NCBI RefSeq assembly: GCF_042655385.1
Contig: NZ_JBHSMA010000003.1
Span: forward strand, 496,001 to 560,000
Direction: 5' to 3'
Length of the DNA stretch: 64,000 nucleotides
Source: Larkinella bovis
Lineage (GTDB): Bacteria; Bacteroidota; Bacteroidia; Cytophagales; Spirosomataceae
This document shows, piece after piece, positions 27,807 to 35,749 of the stretch. The position numbers and the translations under genes are program-made. Numbering within the stretch: the first letter of the stretch is position 1; every line of letters begins with the position of its first letter. Below the pieces are notes generated by a model that was given only the letters and a program-made list of their open reading frames with translations, had not been told where the DNA came from and ran no database searches.

Positions 27807-28433
27807 TCAGGCAAGAAAGGAATCGATACCCAGCAGAGAAATCAGGAGGAGTGTACTTAAATGAGCCCGCAGCACTTTCATCGCTTTTTGAAGCGTATTG
27901 TGTACGGACTGAGGATTGATGCCCATCAGTTCGGCGATCTGTTCATAGCTGAAACCGTGAAAATAACGCAGGTTGATAGCCTCGTGTTGCCGGACGGGCA
28001 GGGTACTCAACGCCTGGTGGAGTTGGTCTTTTTGCGAGGCCAGTTCCTGCATAGTCACCAAACTGCTTTCATAAGATTCAACGAAGGGTTCCGGAACGTG
28101 TTCCAGTCCGTCGGTGTGGGTCGCTGGCAGACTGGAAAGGCTCCCGTAGAGTTTGCGACGCATCACCCGGAATAGGTAGAATTTGATGGAGTCGGTGTTT
28201 CCGAGTCGTTCCCGACTATTCCAGAGTTCAATAAATAAATCCTGAATGCAATCTTCGATTAGCGACTGATCCCGGGTGATTTTCAACCCGTATCGGTACA
28301 GGATTTTCACAAATCGGGTATAAATTCGGGCAAACGCAGGTTCATCGCCTTGCCGGAAGGCAAGCCATAAAGCCACGTCGTCTTCCTGCGGGGAAGCGTT
28401 AGTAGCTGCCTGTAACGACCCGGAGGAAGCCAT
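27807..28433 (-). CDS. ECF sigma-70 factor of the FecI-like Bacteroidota group
   Basis: A 208-residue sigma factor starting at the ATG at 28433; an alternative start 24 codons upstream adds a hydrophobic segment unlike the family. Region 2 covers about 35-100 (FARIYTRFVKILYRYGLKI, EDCIQDLFIELW), region 4 about 140-195 (LSTLPVRQHEAINLRYFHGFSYEQIAELMGI with the helix-turn-helix). The extreme C-terminus (LLLISLLGIDSFLA) is unusually hydrophobic. It should be held by the FecR downstream and drive the SusC/SusD/esterase/beta-helix genes. Confidence 0.94.
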   Translation of the reverse strand: MASSGSLQAATNASPQEDDVALWLAFRQGDEPAFARIYTRFVKILYRYGLKITRDQSLIEDCIQDLFIELWNSRERLGNTDSIKFYLFRVMRRKLYGSLSSLPATHTDGLEHVPEPFVESYESSLVTMQELASQKDQLHQALSTLPVRQHEAINLRYFHGFSYEQIAELMGINPQSVHNTLQKAMKVLRAHLSTLLLISLLGIDSFLA

Positions 28434-28474
28434 AGAATGAATCGGAATGGCTGCGTTGGTGCCTAAATAAGGTA

Positions 28475-28505
28475 CAAAATAACCAAAAAATAGTATAATA
28501 ACCAA
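28475..28505 (-). promoter_or_regulatory. candidate promoter for the sigma/FecR operon
   Basis: Minus strand reads TTGG, 19 bases, TTATTTTG, one mismatch from TAnnTTTG, about 42 bases upstream of the sigma factor start. Confidence 0.35.
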
Positions 28506-28618
28506 TAGGTGAACCGGTTTGGGTCACCCTGCTTATATTTTTTCATATTTTTCTGTAACCTTCTTTTTTCGGCTCGGTTTCCACAACCAGATTCGACAAA
28601 CCCGCAACACGTACCCGG

Positions 28619-29164
28619 TTGAAATCGCTGACGGACAATACGCTCATGCTTCAGGTGAAGGACGGCAATCTGGAAAAGATGGGCCTGCTCTTCGAGCGTT
28701 ACCACCGCACCCTGTTCGGTTTTCTGTACCACATGACGGGCCAGACCGACGCCAGCGAGGACCTGGTGCAGAACGTGTTTTACCGGATGTTAAAATACCG
28801 GCATACGTTCACCGGCGAGGGCGAGTTTCGGACGTGGATGTACCATCTGGCGCGCAACGTGCTGGCCGATCACGTCCGGAAAAACCGGCATTCGGTTCAC
28901 CAGTATGATGTGGCCGATTTTGTCGAACGAATCGGCGGGGGAACCGCGGCCGATGAGCACGTGCAGCACGAACAGGAACTAGCTTCGCTGCACGACGCCC
29001 TGCGAAAATTGAGCCCCGAAAACCGGGAAGTCTTGCTTATGAGCCGGTTTCAGGAATTGAAATACGAAGAAATTGCCCGCATTCTGGATACCACCGAAGG
29101 AGCTGTGAAAGTCCGGGTGCATCGGGCCATGAATGAATTGAAACGTTTAGTGGGCCGAGGATAA
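28619..29164 (+). CDS. ECF sigma-70 factor (TTG start likely)
   Basis: A 181-residue sigma factor. The reading frame opens with TTG at 28619, and the first ATG is 9 codons later at 28646; the TTG form is preferred because homologues usually carry several residues before the LMLQVKDGNLEKMGLLFERY block. Region 2 spans about 20-90 (ASEDLVQNVFYRMLKY, FRTWMYHLARNVLADHVR), region 4 about 120-178 (LRKLSPENREVLLMSRFQELKYEEIARIL). It heads an operon with a zinc-finger anti-sigma factor and two DUF4097 proteins, and is divergent from the sigma/FecR glycan locus. Confidence 0.92.
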   Translation: MKSLTDNTLMLQVKDGNLEKMGLLFERYHRTLFGFLYHMTGQTDASEDLVQNVFYRMLKYRHTFTGEGEFRTWMYHLARNVLADHVRKNRHSVHQYDVADFVERIGGGTAADEHVQHEQELASLHDALRKLSPENREVLLMSRFQELKYEEIARILDTTEGAVKVRVHRAMNELKRLVGRG

Positions 29165-29244
29165 GGGGGAGTGGGGCATAGGGGAACCCGAAAAATGGAT
29201 CTGCTATCCTTATCCTGCTGTCCAACGCGCAAAATTATACTGCC

Positions 29245-30060
29245 ATGAACTGTGAAAGCGCCAAGGAACAATTGATCGACCTGCTGAATAATCAGGTTTC
29301 GGGTGCCGAACGAGCCGCCGTGGAAGCGCATCTGGCGCACTGTGCGGATTGCCAGGCGGAACTGGAAGCGACCCGGCAACTCTGGGGAATGATGGGCAAG
29401 GTGCCCGTGCCCGAACCCGGCCAGAAAGTCCGGACCCGGTTTTATGCCATGCTCGAAACATACCAGCACGCGGAAGCCCAAAAGCGGCAACGGTCCTGGA
29501 AAAGCAGGATGCGCCGGATCAGGCGGTTTTTGACGCCGGAGCTTGCCGTTCGGGTGGCGTATAGTCTGGCGCTGGTGCTGATCGGGCTGGCGGGCGGTTA
29601 CTGGCTGAGCGCGCGCAACAAACCGGTGTACGAACAGCAAATCAGCGAACTCGACACCCAGGTGAAGCAGATGCGGCAGACGGTTTTGCTGTCATTGCTC
29701 GAAAACCAGTCGGCTACCGAGCGGCTGCGGGCAGTCGAATACACCAAAGACATCGAACACGCGGATGAACAAGTGGTGGAAGCGTTGCTGAGTACGCTCA
29801 ACAACGACTCGAACGTGAACGTCCGGCTGGTTACGCTCGAAGCACTGGCCGGACTGGCGGCCAACCCGAAAGTCCGGGAAGGACTGGTGCAGTCGATTGT
29901 CCGGCAGGATTCGCCCCTGGTGCAATCGGCGCTGGCCGATGTGATGCTGAAGTTGCAGGAAAAACGCTCGGTGCAACCGCTCCGACAACTGCTCCGGCAG
30001 GCCAATCTTAACGACTTTGTCAAAGTAAAAATCGAACAAACCATCAGGGAATTGTCGTAG
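29245..30060 (+). CDS. zf-HC2-type anti-sigma factor with C-terminal HEAT-like repeats
   Basis: A 271-residue membrane protein. Residues 1-40 contain the zinc-binding anti-sigma motif (Cys3, His29-x3-Cys33-x2-Cys36). A basic stretch (QKRQRSWKSRMRRIRRF) precedes one membrane helix (about 101-122). The periplasmic part begins with a coiled segment (YEQQISELDTQVKQMRQTVLLSLLE) and continues with helical repeats (about 165-270, VVEALLSTLNNDSNVNVRLVTLEALAGLA ... VQSALADVML) of HEAT type. It should bind the sigma factor encoded 80 bases upstream; the repeat domain may sense the DUF4097 proteins encoded next (inferred). Confidence 0.88.
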   Translation: MNCESAKEQLIDLLNNQVSGAERAAVEAHLAHCADCQAELEATRQLWGMMGKVPVPEPGQKVRTRFYAMLETYQHAEAQKRQRSWKSRMRRIRRFLTPELAVRVAYSLALVLIGLAGGYWLSARNKPVYEQQISELDTQVKQMRQTVLLSLLENQSATERLRAVEYTKDIEHADEQVVEALLSTLNNDSNVNVRLVTLEALAGLAANPKVREGLVQSIVRQDSPLVQSALADVMLKLQEKRSVQPLRQLLRQANLNDFVKVKIEQTIRELS

Positions 30061-30160
30061 ATGGGACAGAGAAAAAACCAGAAAAGAATGCTTTCCGGTC
30101 CCCATTGTCACTTGTCTTACGTCTCTAATCTGACTTCTTTACACTAACTAAACAACAACG

Positions 30161-31027
30161 ATGAAACCGTTTATGACCCTCTTTCTGGTGGGGATGGCGC
30201 TTTTTTGTGCCTCCGCTTCGGCCCAAACGCAGGAATCCAAAAGCCACATCAGCAAGGAGTTTACCTTGTCGAAAGAAGCCGGTGGCAGCACCCTGGCGAT
30301 TTACAACATCGCCGGTTTTATCAAAGTCGAAGGGTATTCGGGCAGCAAGGTGGTGCTGGAAATCGAGCAGACGCTGTCGGCCAAATCCGGCGACTTGCTG
30401 GAGCAGGCCAAAAAGGAATTTCAGCTGGCGTTCGATCAGAATGCCGACAGCGTGATTGCCTACATCGCCGAACCGCACGATTCCCGCCCGAACCGCAACT
30501 GGCAGGACCGGCGGACTAGCCGGCGGATCGAGTACACCTACGAACTGGAGTTCACGGTGAAAGTGCCTTTTGCGCTGAACCTGCACGTTTCGACCATCAA
30601 CGCGGGCGATGTCACGGTGAAAGACGTCAGTGGAACAATTTCGGCCCACAACATCAACGGGGCCATTCGCCTGACCAACATCAAAGGCACCACGACGGCC
30701 CACACGATCAATGGGAATGTAGAAGCCAATTACCTCGCCAATCCGCCCGAAAAATCGAAATACTACACACTGAATGGTGATATCAAGATCAGTTACCCGG
30801 CCAATCTGTCCGCCGACCTGAGTTTCAAGAGTTTCCAGGGGGCTTTTTATACCGACTTTACGAACACCGAAATTCTGCCGGCCAAAGTCACCAAAACCCA
30901 GGAAAAGAAAGGTAACGGCACGGTTTATACACTCAACAAAGACACGTCGGTCCGCATTGGGAAAGGCGGGCAAACGCTGCAATTCGAGACATTCAACGGC
31001 AACGTCTACATCAAAAAACAATCCTGA
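30161..31027 (+). CDS. exported DUF4097-family beta-helical protein
   Basis: A 288-residue protein with a Sec signal (1-22, ending ASAQ). From about residue 150 it shows the DUF4097 pattern of short repeated strands: VSTINAGDVTVKDVSG, HNINGAIRLTNIKG, HTINGNVEANY, YTLNGDIKISY, ending ETFNGNVYIKK. The family (putative auto-adhesin or envelope-associated) has no proven activity. It commonly sits with ECF sigma/anti-sigma pairs in Bacteroidota, as here, where it is the third gene of the unit. Confidence 0.85.
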   Translation: MKPFMTLFLVGMALFCASASAQTQESKSHISKEFTLSKEAGGSTLAIYNIAGFIKVEGYSGSKVVLEIEQTLSAKSGDLLEQAKKEFQLAFDQNADSVIAYIAEPHDSRPNRNWQDRRTSRRIEYTYELEFTVKVPFALNLHVSTINAGDVTVKDVSGTISAHNINGAIRLTNIKGTTTAHTINGNVEANYLANPPEKSKYYTLNGDIKISYPANLSADLSFKSFQGAFYTDFTNTEILPAKVTKTQEKKGNGTVYTLNKDTSVRIGKGGQTLQFETFNGNVYIKKQS

Positions 31028-31110
31028 TCAACCACCCCAATCCGTACAGCCCGGTAAAACCTTGGATCGTTTTTGGGCCGGTCTGTCGTCTTTACTCCAA
31101 GTTTAGCATC

Positions 31111-31959
31111 ATGAAAACAAGTCGCAGTATCCTCTCCGTATTTTTGGTATTTTCCACACTGACCATTCAGCCGCTTTGGGCCCAGAATGACGTGAAAGAA
31201 CAACTGATCGTTCCGCTGAGCGATCCGAATAAACCGGGTTTCCTGCAAATTGGGCTGGTCAACGGGTCTATCCAGGTGATGGGCTATACCGGCAAAGACG
31301 TCGTTATCGATGCTTCCCTGGACGCCGACGGCAAGGCCGGTGGCCGGAAACGGGAAGAGCGGCCCGACGAACTCGCAAACGGCATGAAACGGCTCTCGAC
31401 CCGGGGCGGTCTGGACCTGACGGCGAAGGAAAATAATAACCGCATCAACCTGAGTACTACCTCCATTAATCGCTCGGTCGATCTGGTGATTAAGGTGCCG
31501 CAGCAGTTTTCGCTCAAGGTCGGCACGGTCAACCACGGCGACATCGTAATCGAAAACGTAAACGGTGAACTGGAAGTCAACAACGTCAACGGTGCCATTA
31601 CGCTGACCAACGTCAGTGGTTCGGCCGTTGCCAACACGGTCAACGGCGCCCTGAAGGCCACGTTCCGGAGTGTCAATGCCGAGGCTCCGATGGCTTTTTC
31701 AACCCTCAATGGCAACGTTGATGTGACGTTTCCGGCCAACGCGAAATTCAACGTCAAACTCAAGTCGGACCGGGGCGACATTTACAGCGACTTCGACGTG
31801 GACGTGGACAAAAATCAACCCAAAGCCACCCGCACCAGCAAAGACAGCATGTATAAAGTCAGCGTCGACGACTGGGTGCAGGGCAAAGTCAATGGCGGGG
31901 GCCGGGAGGTGATGATGAAAAATATGCACGGGACTATTTACATCCGGAAAGCGAAATAA
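31111..31959 (+). CDS. second exported DUF4097-family protein
   Basis: A 282-residue paralogue of the preceding protein with a Sec signal (1-25, ending LWAQ). Repeats include LVNGSIQVMGYTG, TVNHGDIVIENVNG, NNVNGAITLTNVSG, NTVNGALKATF and STLNGNVDVTF, finishing NMHGTIYIRK. Both DUF4097 proteins end in a near-identical strand (G-N/T-V/I-YI-K/R-K). The gene is last in the operon and is closed by a strong bidirectional terminator. Confidence 0.85.
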   Translation: MKTSRSILSVFLVFSTLTIQPLWAQNDVKEQLIVPLSDPNKPGFLQIGLVNGSIQVMGYTGKDVVIDASLDADGKAGGRKREERPDELANGMKRLSTRGGLDLTAKENNNRINLSTTSINRSVDLVIKVPQQFSLKVGTVNHGDIVIENVNGELEVNNVNGAITLTNVSGSAVANTVNGALKATFRSVNAEAPMAFSTLNGNVDVTFPANAKFNVKLKSDRGDIYSDFDVDVDKNQPKATRTSKDSMYKVSVDDWVQGKVNGGGREVMMKNMHGTIYIRKAK

Positions 31960-32016
31960 GCAGGCCGTTAGTTGGTATTTTCCGTACGAGCAGCGTTGAA
32001 AACAACACGTACTATG

Positions 32017-32058
32017 AATCAAAAAGCCCTCAGTTCATCAACTGAGGGCTTTTTGATT
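32017..32058. terminator. bidirectional rho-independent terminator
   Basis: A perfect 19-base stem (32017-32035 with 32040-32058) and 4-base loop, with an A run on one side and a T run on the other, so it works in both directions. It separates the convergent DUF4097 and holin-4-like genes and touches the stop codon of the latter. Confidence 0.93.
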
Positions 32059-32483
32059 TAGGAAAGGGATGCCGGATAATCAAGCTGGTAGGAAGGGATT
32101 ACCCGAATGGCCTCCTGCTGGCGATGTTCGATCACTTCTTCGGAAGGAGCCAGTGCGCCATCGACCAGCCCGCCAATGACGGCCACTGCGACGGCAATGA
32201 CCAGCGCGGGCCAGAAACCGGCGATGGTGAAGCTGCTCATCATCTTATCGATGAGTTTCAGGATAATGGCCGTCACGACGATGCGAACAATGCCCGTCAG
32301 GAAGAAAAAAGTAACCAGATTCAACGGGAAACGGATCAGCCAGCCGATCAGGAAATTCAGAACCGCCAGCAAAACCGCAATGAGCAGAGCCGTGCCGAAG
32401 CTTTTTACGTCAACCTGGGGCATGAGGTAGGCCAGTCCAAAGATGACGGCAGCATCGAGTAAGAGGTGCAAAATGAGGTTCAT
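32058..32483 (-). CDS. phage holin family 4 / YvlD-like membrane protein
   Basis: A 141-residue protein with four membrane helices (approximately 5-22, 30-50, 54-76, 88-110) in the PF04020 pattern, including FGTALLIAVLLAVLNFLIGWLIRFPLN and the polar C-terminal tail. Despite the family name, members in free-living bacteria are ordinary small membrane proteins of unknown role, and no phage genes are nearby. Confidence 0.85.
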   Translation of the reverse strand: MNLILHLLLDAAVIFGLAYLMPQVDVKSFGTALLIAVLLAVLNFLIGWLIRFPLNLVTFFFLTGIVRIVVTAIILKLIDKMMSSFTIAGFWPALVIAVAVAVIGGLVDGALAPSEEVIEHRQQEAIRVIPSYQLDYPASLS

Positions 32484-32566
32484 AAGAATGGGTAAAAGGT
32501 GGAAATTAATCTCTAAACACTTTCTTTTGCAGCTTGTTCAATTCCTAGACTATTTCCCTGTCCCTT

Positions 32567-33304
32567 ATGAAAGTGCTGTTTGGGTCGATCCGTTTCACGC
32601 TTCTCCTGCTGCTGGCTGGTTGTGGTCTTTCGATGGGCCAGCAAACCGGGGCGGTTTCGGGGGAACAAAACGGGGTTTATCGCTACCAGAAACCGGCAAA
32701 CGACGGCATTGGTAAAACCTACCTCGGGCGGGAAATTGCGCAGGTGATGGGTCATCTGGGCGCTGCCTGGCTCGAGCGGCCGGAGCGGGAGCAGGAGGAG
32801 CGCACCGATCTGCTGCTCGACGCCCTGAGCCTGAAACCAACCGATGTGGTGGCCGATATCGGCGCCGGAACCGGGTATTTCACGTTCCGGATGGCCCCGA
32901 AAGTTCCGAAAGGCAAAGTCGTGGCCGTCGATATCGAGCCGGAAATGATCACCGACCTGAACAATACGAAAAAGAAAACCGGGCAGACCAATATCGAAAC
33001 CGTCCTGGGCACGATTACCGATCCGAAACTGGCGGTTGGCAGTATCGACCTGGCGTTGATGGTGGATGCTTACCACGAGTTCTCGCACCCCCGCGAAATG
33101 ATGACGAACATTGTCCGGGCGCTCAAGCCGGGTGGGCGTGTGGTGCTGGTCGAGTACCGCGCCGAAGACCCAAACGTGCCGATCAAACTGCACCACAAGA
33201 TGAGCATCGCCCAGGCTACGAGGGAAATGAAAGCGGTGGGGCTGTCGCTGAAAACCGTCTACCGAAAGCTCCCGCAGCAGCACGTGATGGTCTTTCAGCG
33301 GTAG
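32567..33304 (+). CDS. class I SAM-dependent methyltransferase with a lipoprotein-type signal
   Basis: A 245-residue Rossmann-fold methyltransferase. Motif I is DIGAGTG (97-103), followed by VVAVDIEPEM (motif II, near 120), DLALMVDAYHEF and LKPGGRVVLVEY. The unusual part is the N-terminus: MKVLFGSIRFTLLLLLAGC is a complete lipoprotein signal (Cys19), followed by a Gly/Gln-rich linker. The segment YLGREIAQVMGHLGAAWLERPERE before the fold is characteristic of a group of exported methyltransferase-like proteins. SAM is cytoplasmic, so either export fails, the cofactor differs, or the protein uses something other than SAM. Confidence 0.85.
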   Translation: MKVLFGSIRFTLLLLLAGCGLSMGQQTGAVSGEQNGVYRYQKPANDGIGKTYLGREIAQVMGHLGAAWLERPEREQEERTDLLLDALSLKPTDVVADIGAGTGYFTFRMAPKVPKGKVVAVDIEPEMITDLNNTKKKTGQTNIETVLGTITDPKLAVGSIDLALMVDAYHEFSHPREMMTNIVRALKPGGRVVLVEYRAEDPNVPIKLHHKMSIAQATREMKAVGLSLKTVYRKLPQQHVMVFQR

Positions 33305-33313
33305 GGGGTTTGG

Positions 33314-33817
33314 TCAAAACCGCATTACGTAATACTGGCACAAAAACGACTGGCCAAACTCCTGAACGGTTTTCCGGTAGGTAGGCTCAAAACCGTATCG
33401 CTCATAAAACCGCAGCAGGGCCGGTCGGGTGGAATCGGTTTCCAGCTGGATTTCGTGAATGCCGCGTTTCAGGCAGGTTTCGCGGCAAAACTCCAGAATG
33501 GTGGCGAACAGATTCTGTCCGGCAAATGGCCGCCGAATGGCCAGCTTGTGGATAAAACCGGCGGTGTTGTCGGGCACGTCGGGGTAATACAGCGGATCTT
33601 TCCACTGCAAAATAAAGGCCGCAGCCGGAACCGGCCCCTCATCCGGATGGGCGTAGAGGACGTAAGCGTTATCCCGGGTGTAGGGATCAAATAGGTTTTC
33701 CGGCGTTAGCGTATCCAGCTCCCAGAGTTCCCGCCCCGAATCCGCCAGCCACTGGCCTACTTCCCGGACAAGGACCAGAAAATCGTCGGGCCGGTCGTTG
33801 CGAATCGTAAAGGTCAT
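33314..33817 (-). CDS. GNAT family N-acetyltransferase
   Basis: A 167-residue single-domain GNAT protein. The central strand (GFIHKLAIRRPFAGQNLFATILEFCRE) carries the acetyl-CoA pyrophosphate loop in the form R-R-P-F-A-G, and the LLRFYERYGFEP block near residue 135 is the conserved motif B end. The acceptor is unknown. It converges on the methyltransferase gene with a 9-base gap and lies downstream of the antiporter terminator. Confidence 0.88.
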   Translation of the reverse strand: MTFTIRNDRPDDFLVLVREVGQWLADSGRELWELDTLTPENLFDPYTRDNAYVLYAHPDEGPVPAAAFILQWKDPLYYPDVPDNTAGFIHKLAIRRPFAGQNLFATILEFCRETCLKRGIHEIQLETDSTRPALLRFYERYGFEPTYRKTVQEFGQSFLCQYYVMRF

Positions 33818-33852
33818 CCGTAAATCAATACTATACTCAGCGAAAAAATTAG

Positions 33853-33907
33853 AGCAAAGACATGTGACAAGAGAACCCGCACGGGTCTTTTGTCACATGT
33901 CTTTGCT
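33853..33907 (-). terminator. long hairpin terminator of the Na+/H+ antiporter gene
   Basis: An 18-base perfect outer stem (33853-33870 with 33890-33907) enclosing a second imperfect stem (ACCC/GGGT). On the minus strand it is followed by ctaatttttt. It isolates the antiporter gene from the GNAT gene. Confidence 0.8.
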
Positions 33908-33946
33908 CGGACCGTCTTCCATAAAACCGGTCGGTCCGCCGGGTTC

Positions 33947-35539
33947 CTACCGGATGGTATGATCGCGTTTTTCTTCTTCCAGATCCAGCAGGGTTTCGAC
34001 TTTCCGGATCACCTCATCGTCGAATTCTTCCTGTTTCCGGAGCCGTTCCAGTTCCTGGCGTTTGGCCAGGTGCAAATGGACCAGGGCTTCGTTATAGCGT
34101 GTCAGCACCGGACCGTCGCGGTCGGACGCCAGGTACTGATTTACCTCCAAGTCGCTCTCCAGGCGGTTTTTGAGGCTGGTCAGCAAGGTGTTGGTGGCCA
34201 GTTGCCCATCGTAGCGCTGCTGCAGTTCGCGCAGGGCCGCTTCCCTCAACTGGCGTTGGATCATGGCTTCCTGTTTGGCGGTGGGCAGCCGCGGAAAGAG
34301 TTCTTTGGGATGCGCCCACCGAATCACCAGCGGGAGCGTCAATCCCTGGAAAACCAGCGTTACCAGGATAACCACAAACGTGATAAACAGAATCAGCGCC
34401 CGGTGCGGAAAGGCGTTTCCATCGGGTAGCGTGAGCGGAATGGCCAGGGCGGCCGCCAGCGAAACAACCCCGCGCATGCCCGCCCAGCCGACCACAATCG
34501 GTCCCCTCCAGCCCACATTCCGCACGGCTACGGTAATGTAGCGCCCCGCTACGTTGGTAAAGACCGACGAAACCAGAGAGAATACCATCCGGACCACAAT
34601 CACCACCGCTGAGATCAGCAGGCCGTACAGAATGGCGTCGGAGAGCGAATACCCTTTCAGCCCATCTACCACGACGGACAGTTCCAGGCCAATCAGCACA
34701 AACACCAGGCCGTTGATGATAAAGATAACCGTGCCCCACATCGACAGGCCCTGCACCCGCTCCGTATGGTTAAGAAGTGCGTGGCTGTGGTTCGATAAAA
34801 ACAGCCCCCCGGCCACCACCGCGATAACGCCCGAATAATGGAATTCTTCCGCAGCCAGATACATGATGTAGGGGGCCAGGAAGGTCAGCAGAATGCTGAT
34901 GCGCGGCTGCATCGGTACCCAGCGGTGAATGACGTAAAAAAAACCGGCCACGGCCAGACCGATGAAGGCCCCCATTACCGTTACCAGCACAAAATTCAGG
35001 GCCACGTCCTGCCAGACGAAGGTGCCGGAGATGATCGTGCCCATTGCAAACCGGAAAACGATCAGGCTGGATGCGTCGTTGATCAGGCTTTCGCCTTCCA
35101 GAATACTGGTCATACTTTTGGGCGCATTGATATCTTTTAAAACCGAACTGGCGGCTACGGCATCGGGCGGAGAAATGATACCGCCCAGCAGGTAGCCGAA
35201 CGCCAGCGTAAAACCGGGAATGAAGGCGTAGGACGCGTAGGCTACCGCCGTTGCCGTCAGCACAACCAGCCCGAAGGCCATCACCAGTACAATCCGTCGC
35301 CAGCGCCAGAGTTCGCGCCAGGACATATACCAGGCCGCTTCGTAGAGTAAGGGGGGCAGAAAAACCAGAAAAATCAGGTCCGGCTCGATGGTGAGCAGCG
35401 GCACCCCCGGAATCAGGCTGACCAGTAACCCCCCGATAACCAGAAAAATCGGGGTCGGAATTCGCAATCGCTGGCCCAGTGTCGCCAGCAATGCCATGCC
35501 CAGCAGAAGGGTTAACCCCAGCAGAACGTCTTCGCGCAT
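33947..35539 (-). CDS. CPA1-family Na+/H+ antiporter
   Basis: A 530-residue antiporter with about 12 membrane helices in residues 1-415 and a charged cytoplasmic tail (about 420-530) predicted to be coiled coil (LHLAKRQELERLRKQEEFDDEVIRKVE). Ion-site signatures are intact: SPPDAVAAS with Asp126, and EGESLINDASSLIVF with Asn154-Asp155. The later helix GWAGMRGVVSLAAALAIP is also typical. It exchanges cytoplasmic Na+ (or K+) for protons. It appears monocistronic. Confidence 0.95.
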   Translation of the reverse strand: MREDVLLGLTLLLGMALLATLGQRLRIPTPIFLVIGGLLVSLIPGVPLLTIEPDLIFLVFLPPLLYEAAWYMSWRELWRWRRIVLVMAFGLVVLTATAVAYASYAFIPGFTLAFGYLLGGIISPPDAVAASSVLKDINAPKSMTSILEGESLINDASSLIVFRFAMGTIISGTFVWQDVALNFVLVTVMGAFIGLAVAGFFYVIHRWVPMQPRISILLTFLAPYIMYLAAEEFHYSGVIAVVAGGLFLSNHSHALLNHTERVQGLSMWGTVIFIINGLVFVLIGLELSVVVDGLKGYSLSDAILYGLLISAVVIVVRMVFSLVSSVFTNVAGRYITVAVRNVGWRGPIVVGWAGMRGVVSLAAALAIPLTLPDGNAFPHRALILFITFVVILVTLVFQGLTLPLVIRWAHPKELFPRLPTAKQEAMIQRQLREAALRELQQRYDGQLATNTLLTSLKNRLESDLEVNQYLASDRDGPVLTRYNEALVHLHLAKRQELERLRKQEEFDDEVIRKVETLLDLEEEKRDHTIR

Positions 35540-35694
35540 GAATAATCATGAATAATCGGGTACGGGTTGAAAAAAGTTTGGGTATTTAAAAACAATTTCG
35601 CCCCGGGCGGGTTTTGTACGTATAAGTCGCTGATAACCGGGGATACTGTGAAAGGTACCTGATTGTAAAAATAACCGTTTATTTAGCGATAAAA

Positions 35695-35724
35695 AAAGCC
35701 AGGTGACTCACGTCGTCTGGCTTT
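35695..35724 (-). terminator. rho-independent terminator of the outer-membrane beta-barrel operon
   Basis: AAAGCCAG (35695-35702) pairs with CTGGCTTT (35717-35724); on the minus strand the stem is followed by a T run, about 25 bases past the stop codon at 35750. Confidence 0.8.
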
Positions 35725-35749
35725 CTTTTTGATCGAAACCGGTAAACCG

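Noticed and set aside
32058..32483. Prophage remnant suggested by the holin-4 family name
   Set aside because: The family is a common bacterial membrane protein; no other phage gene, integrase or attachment repeat is nearby.
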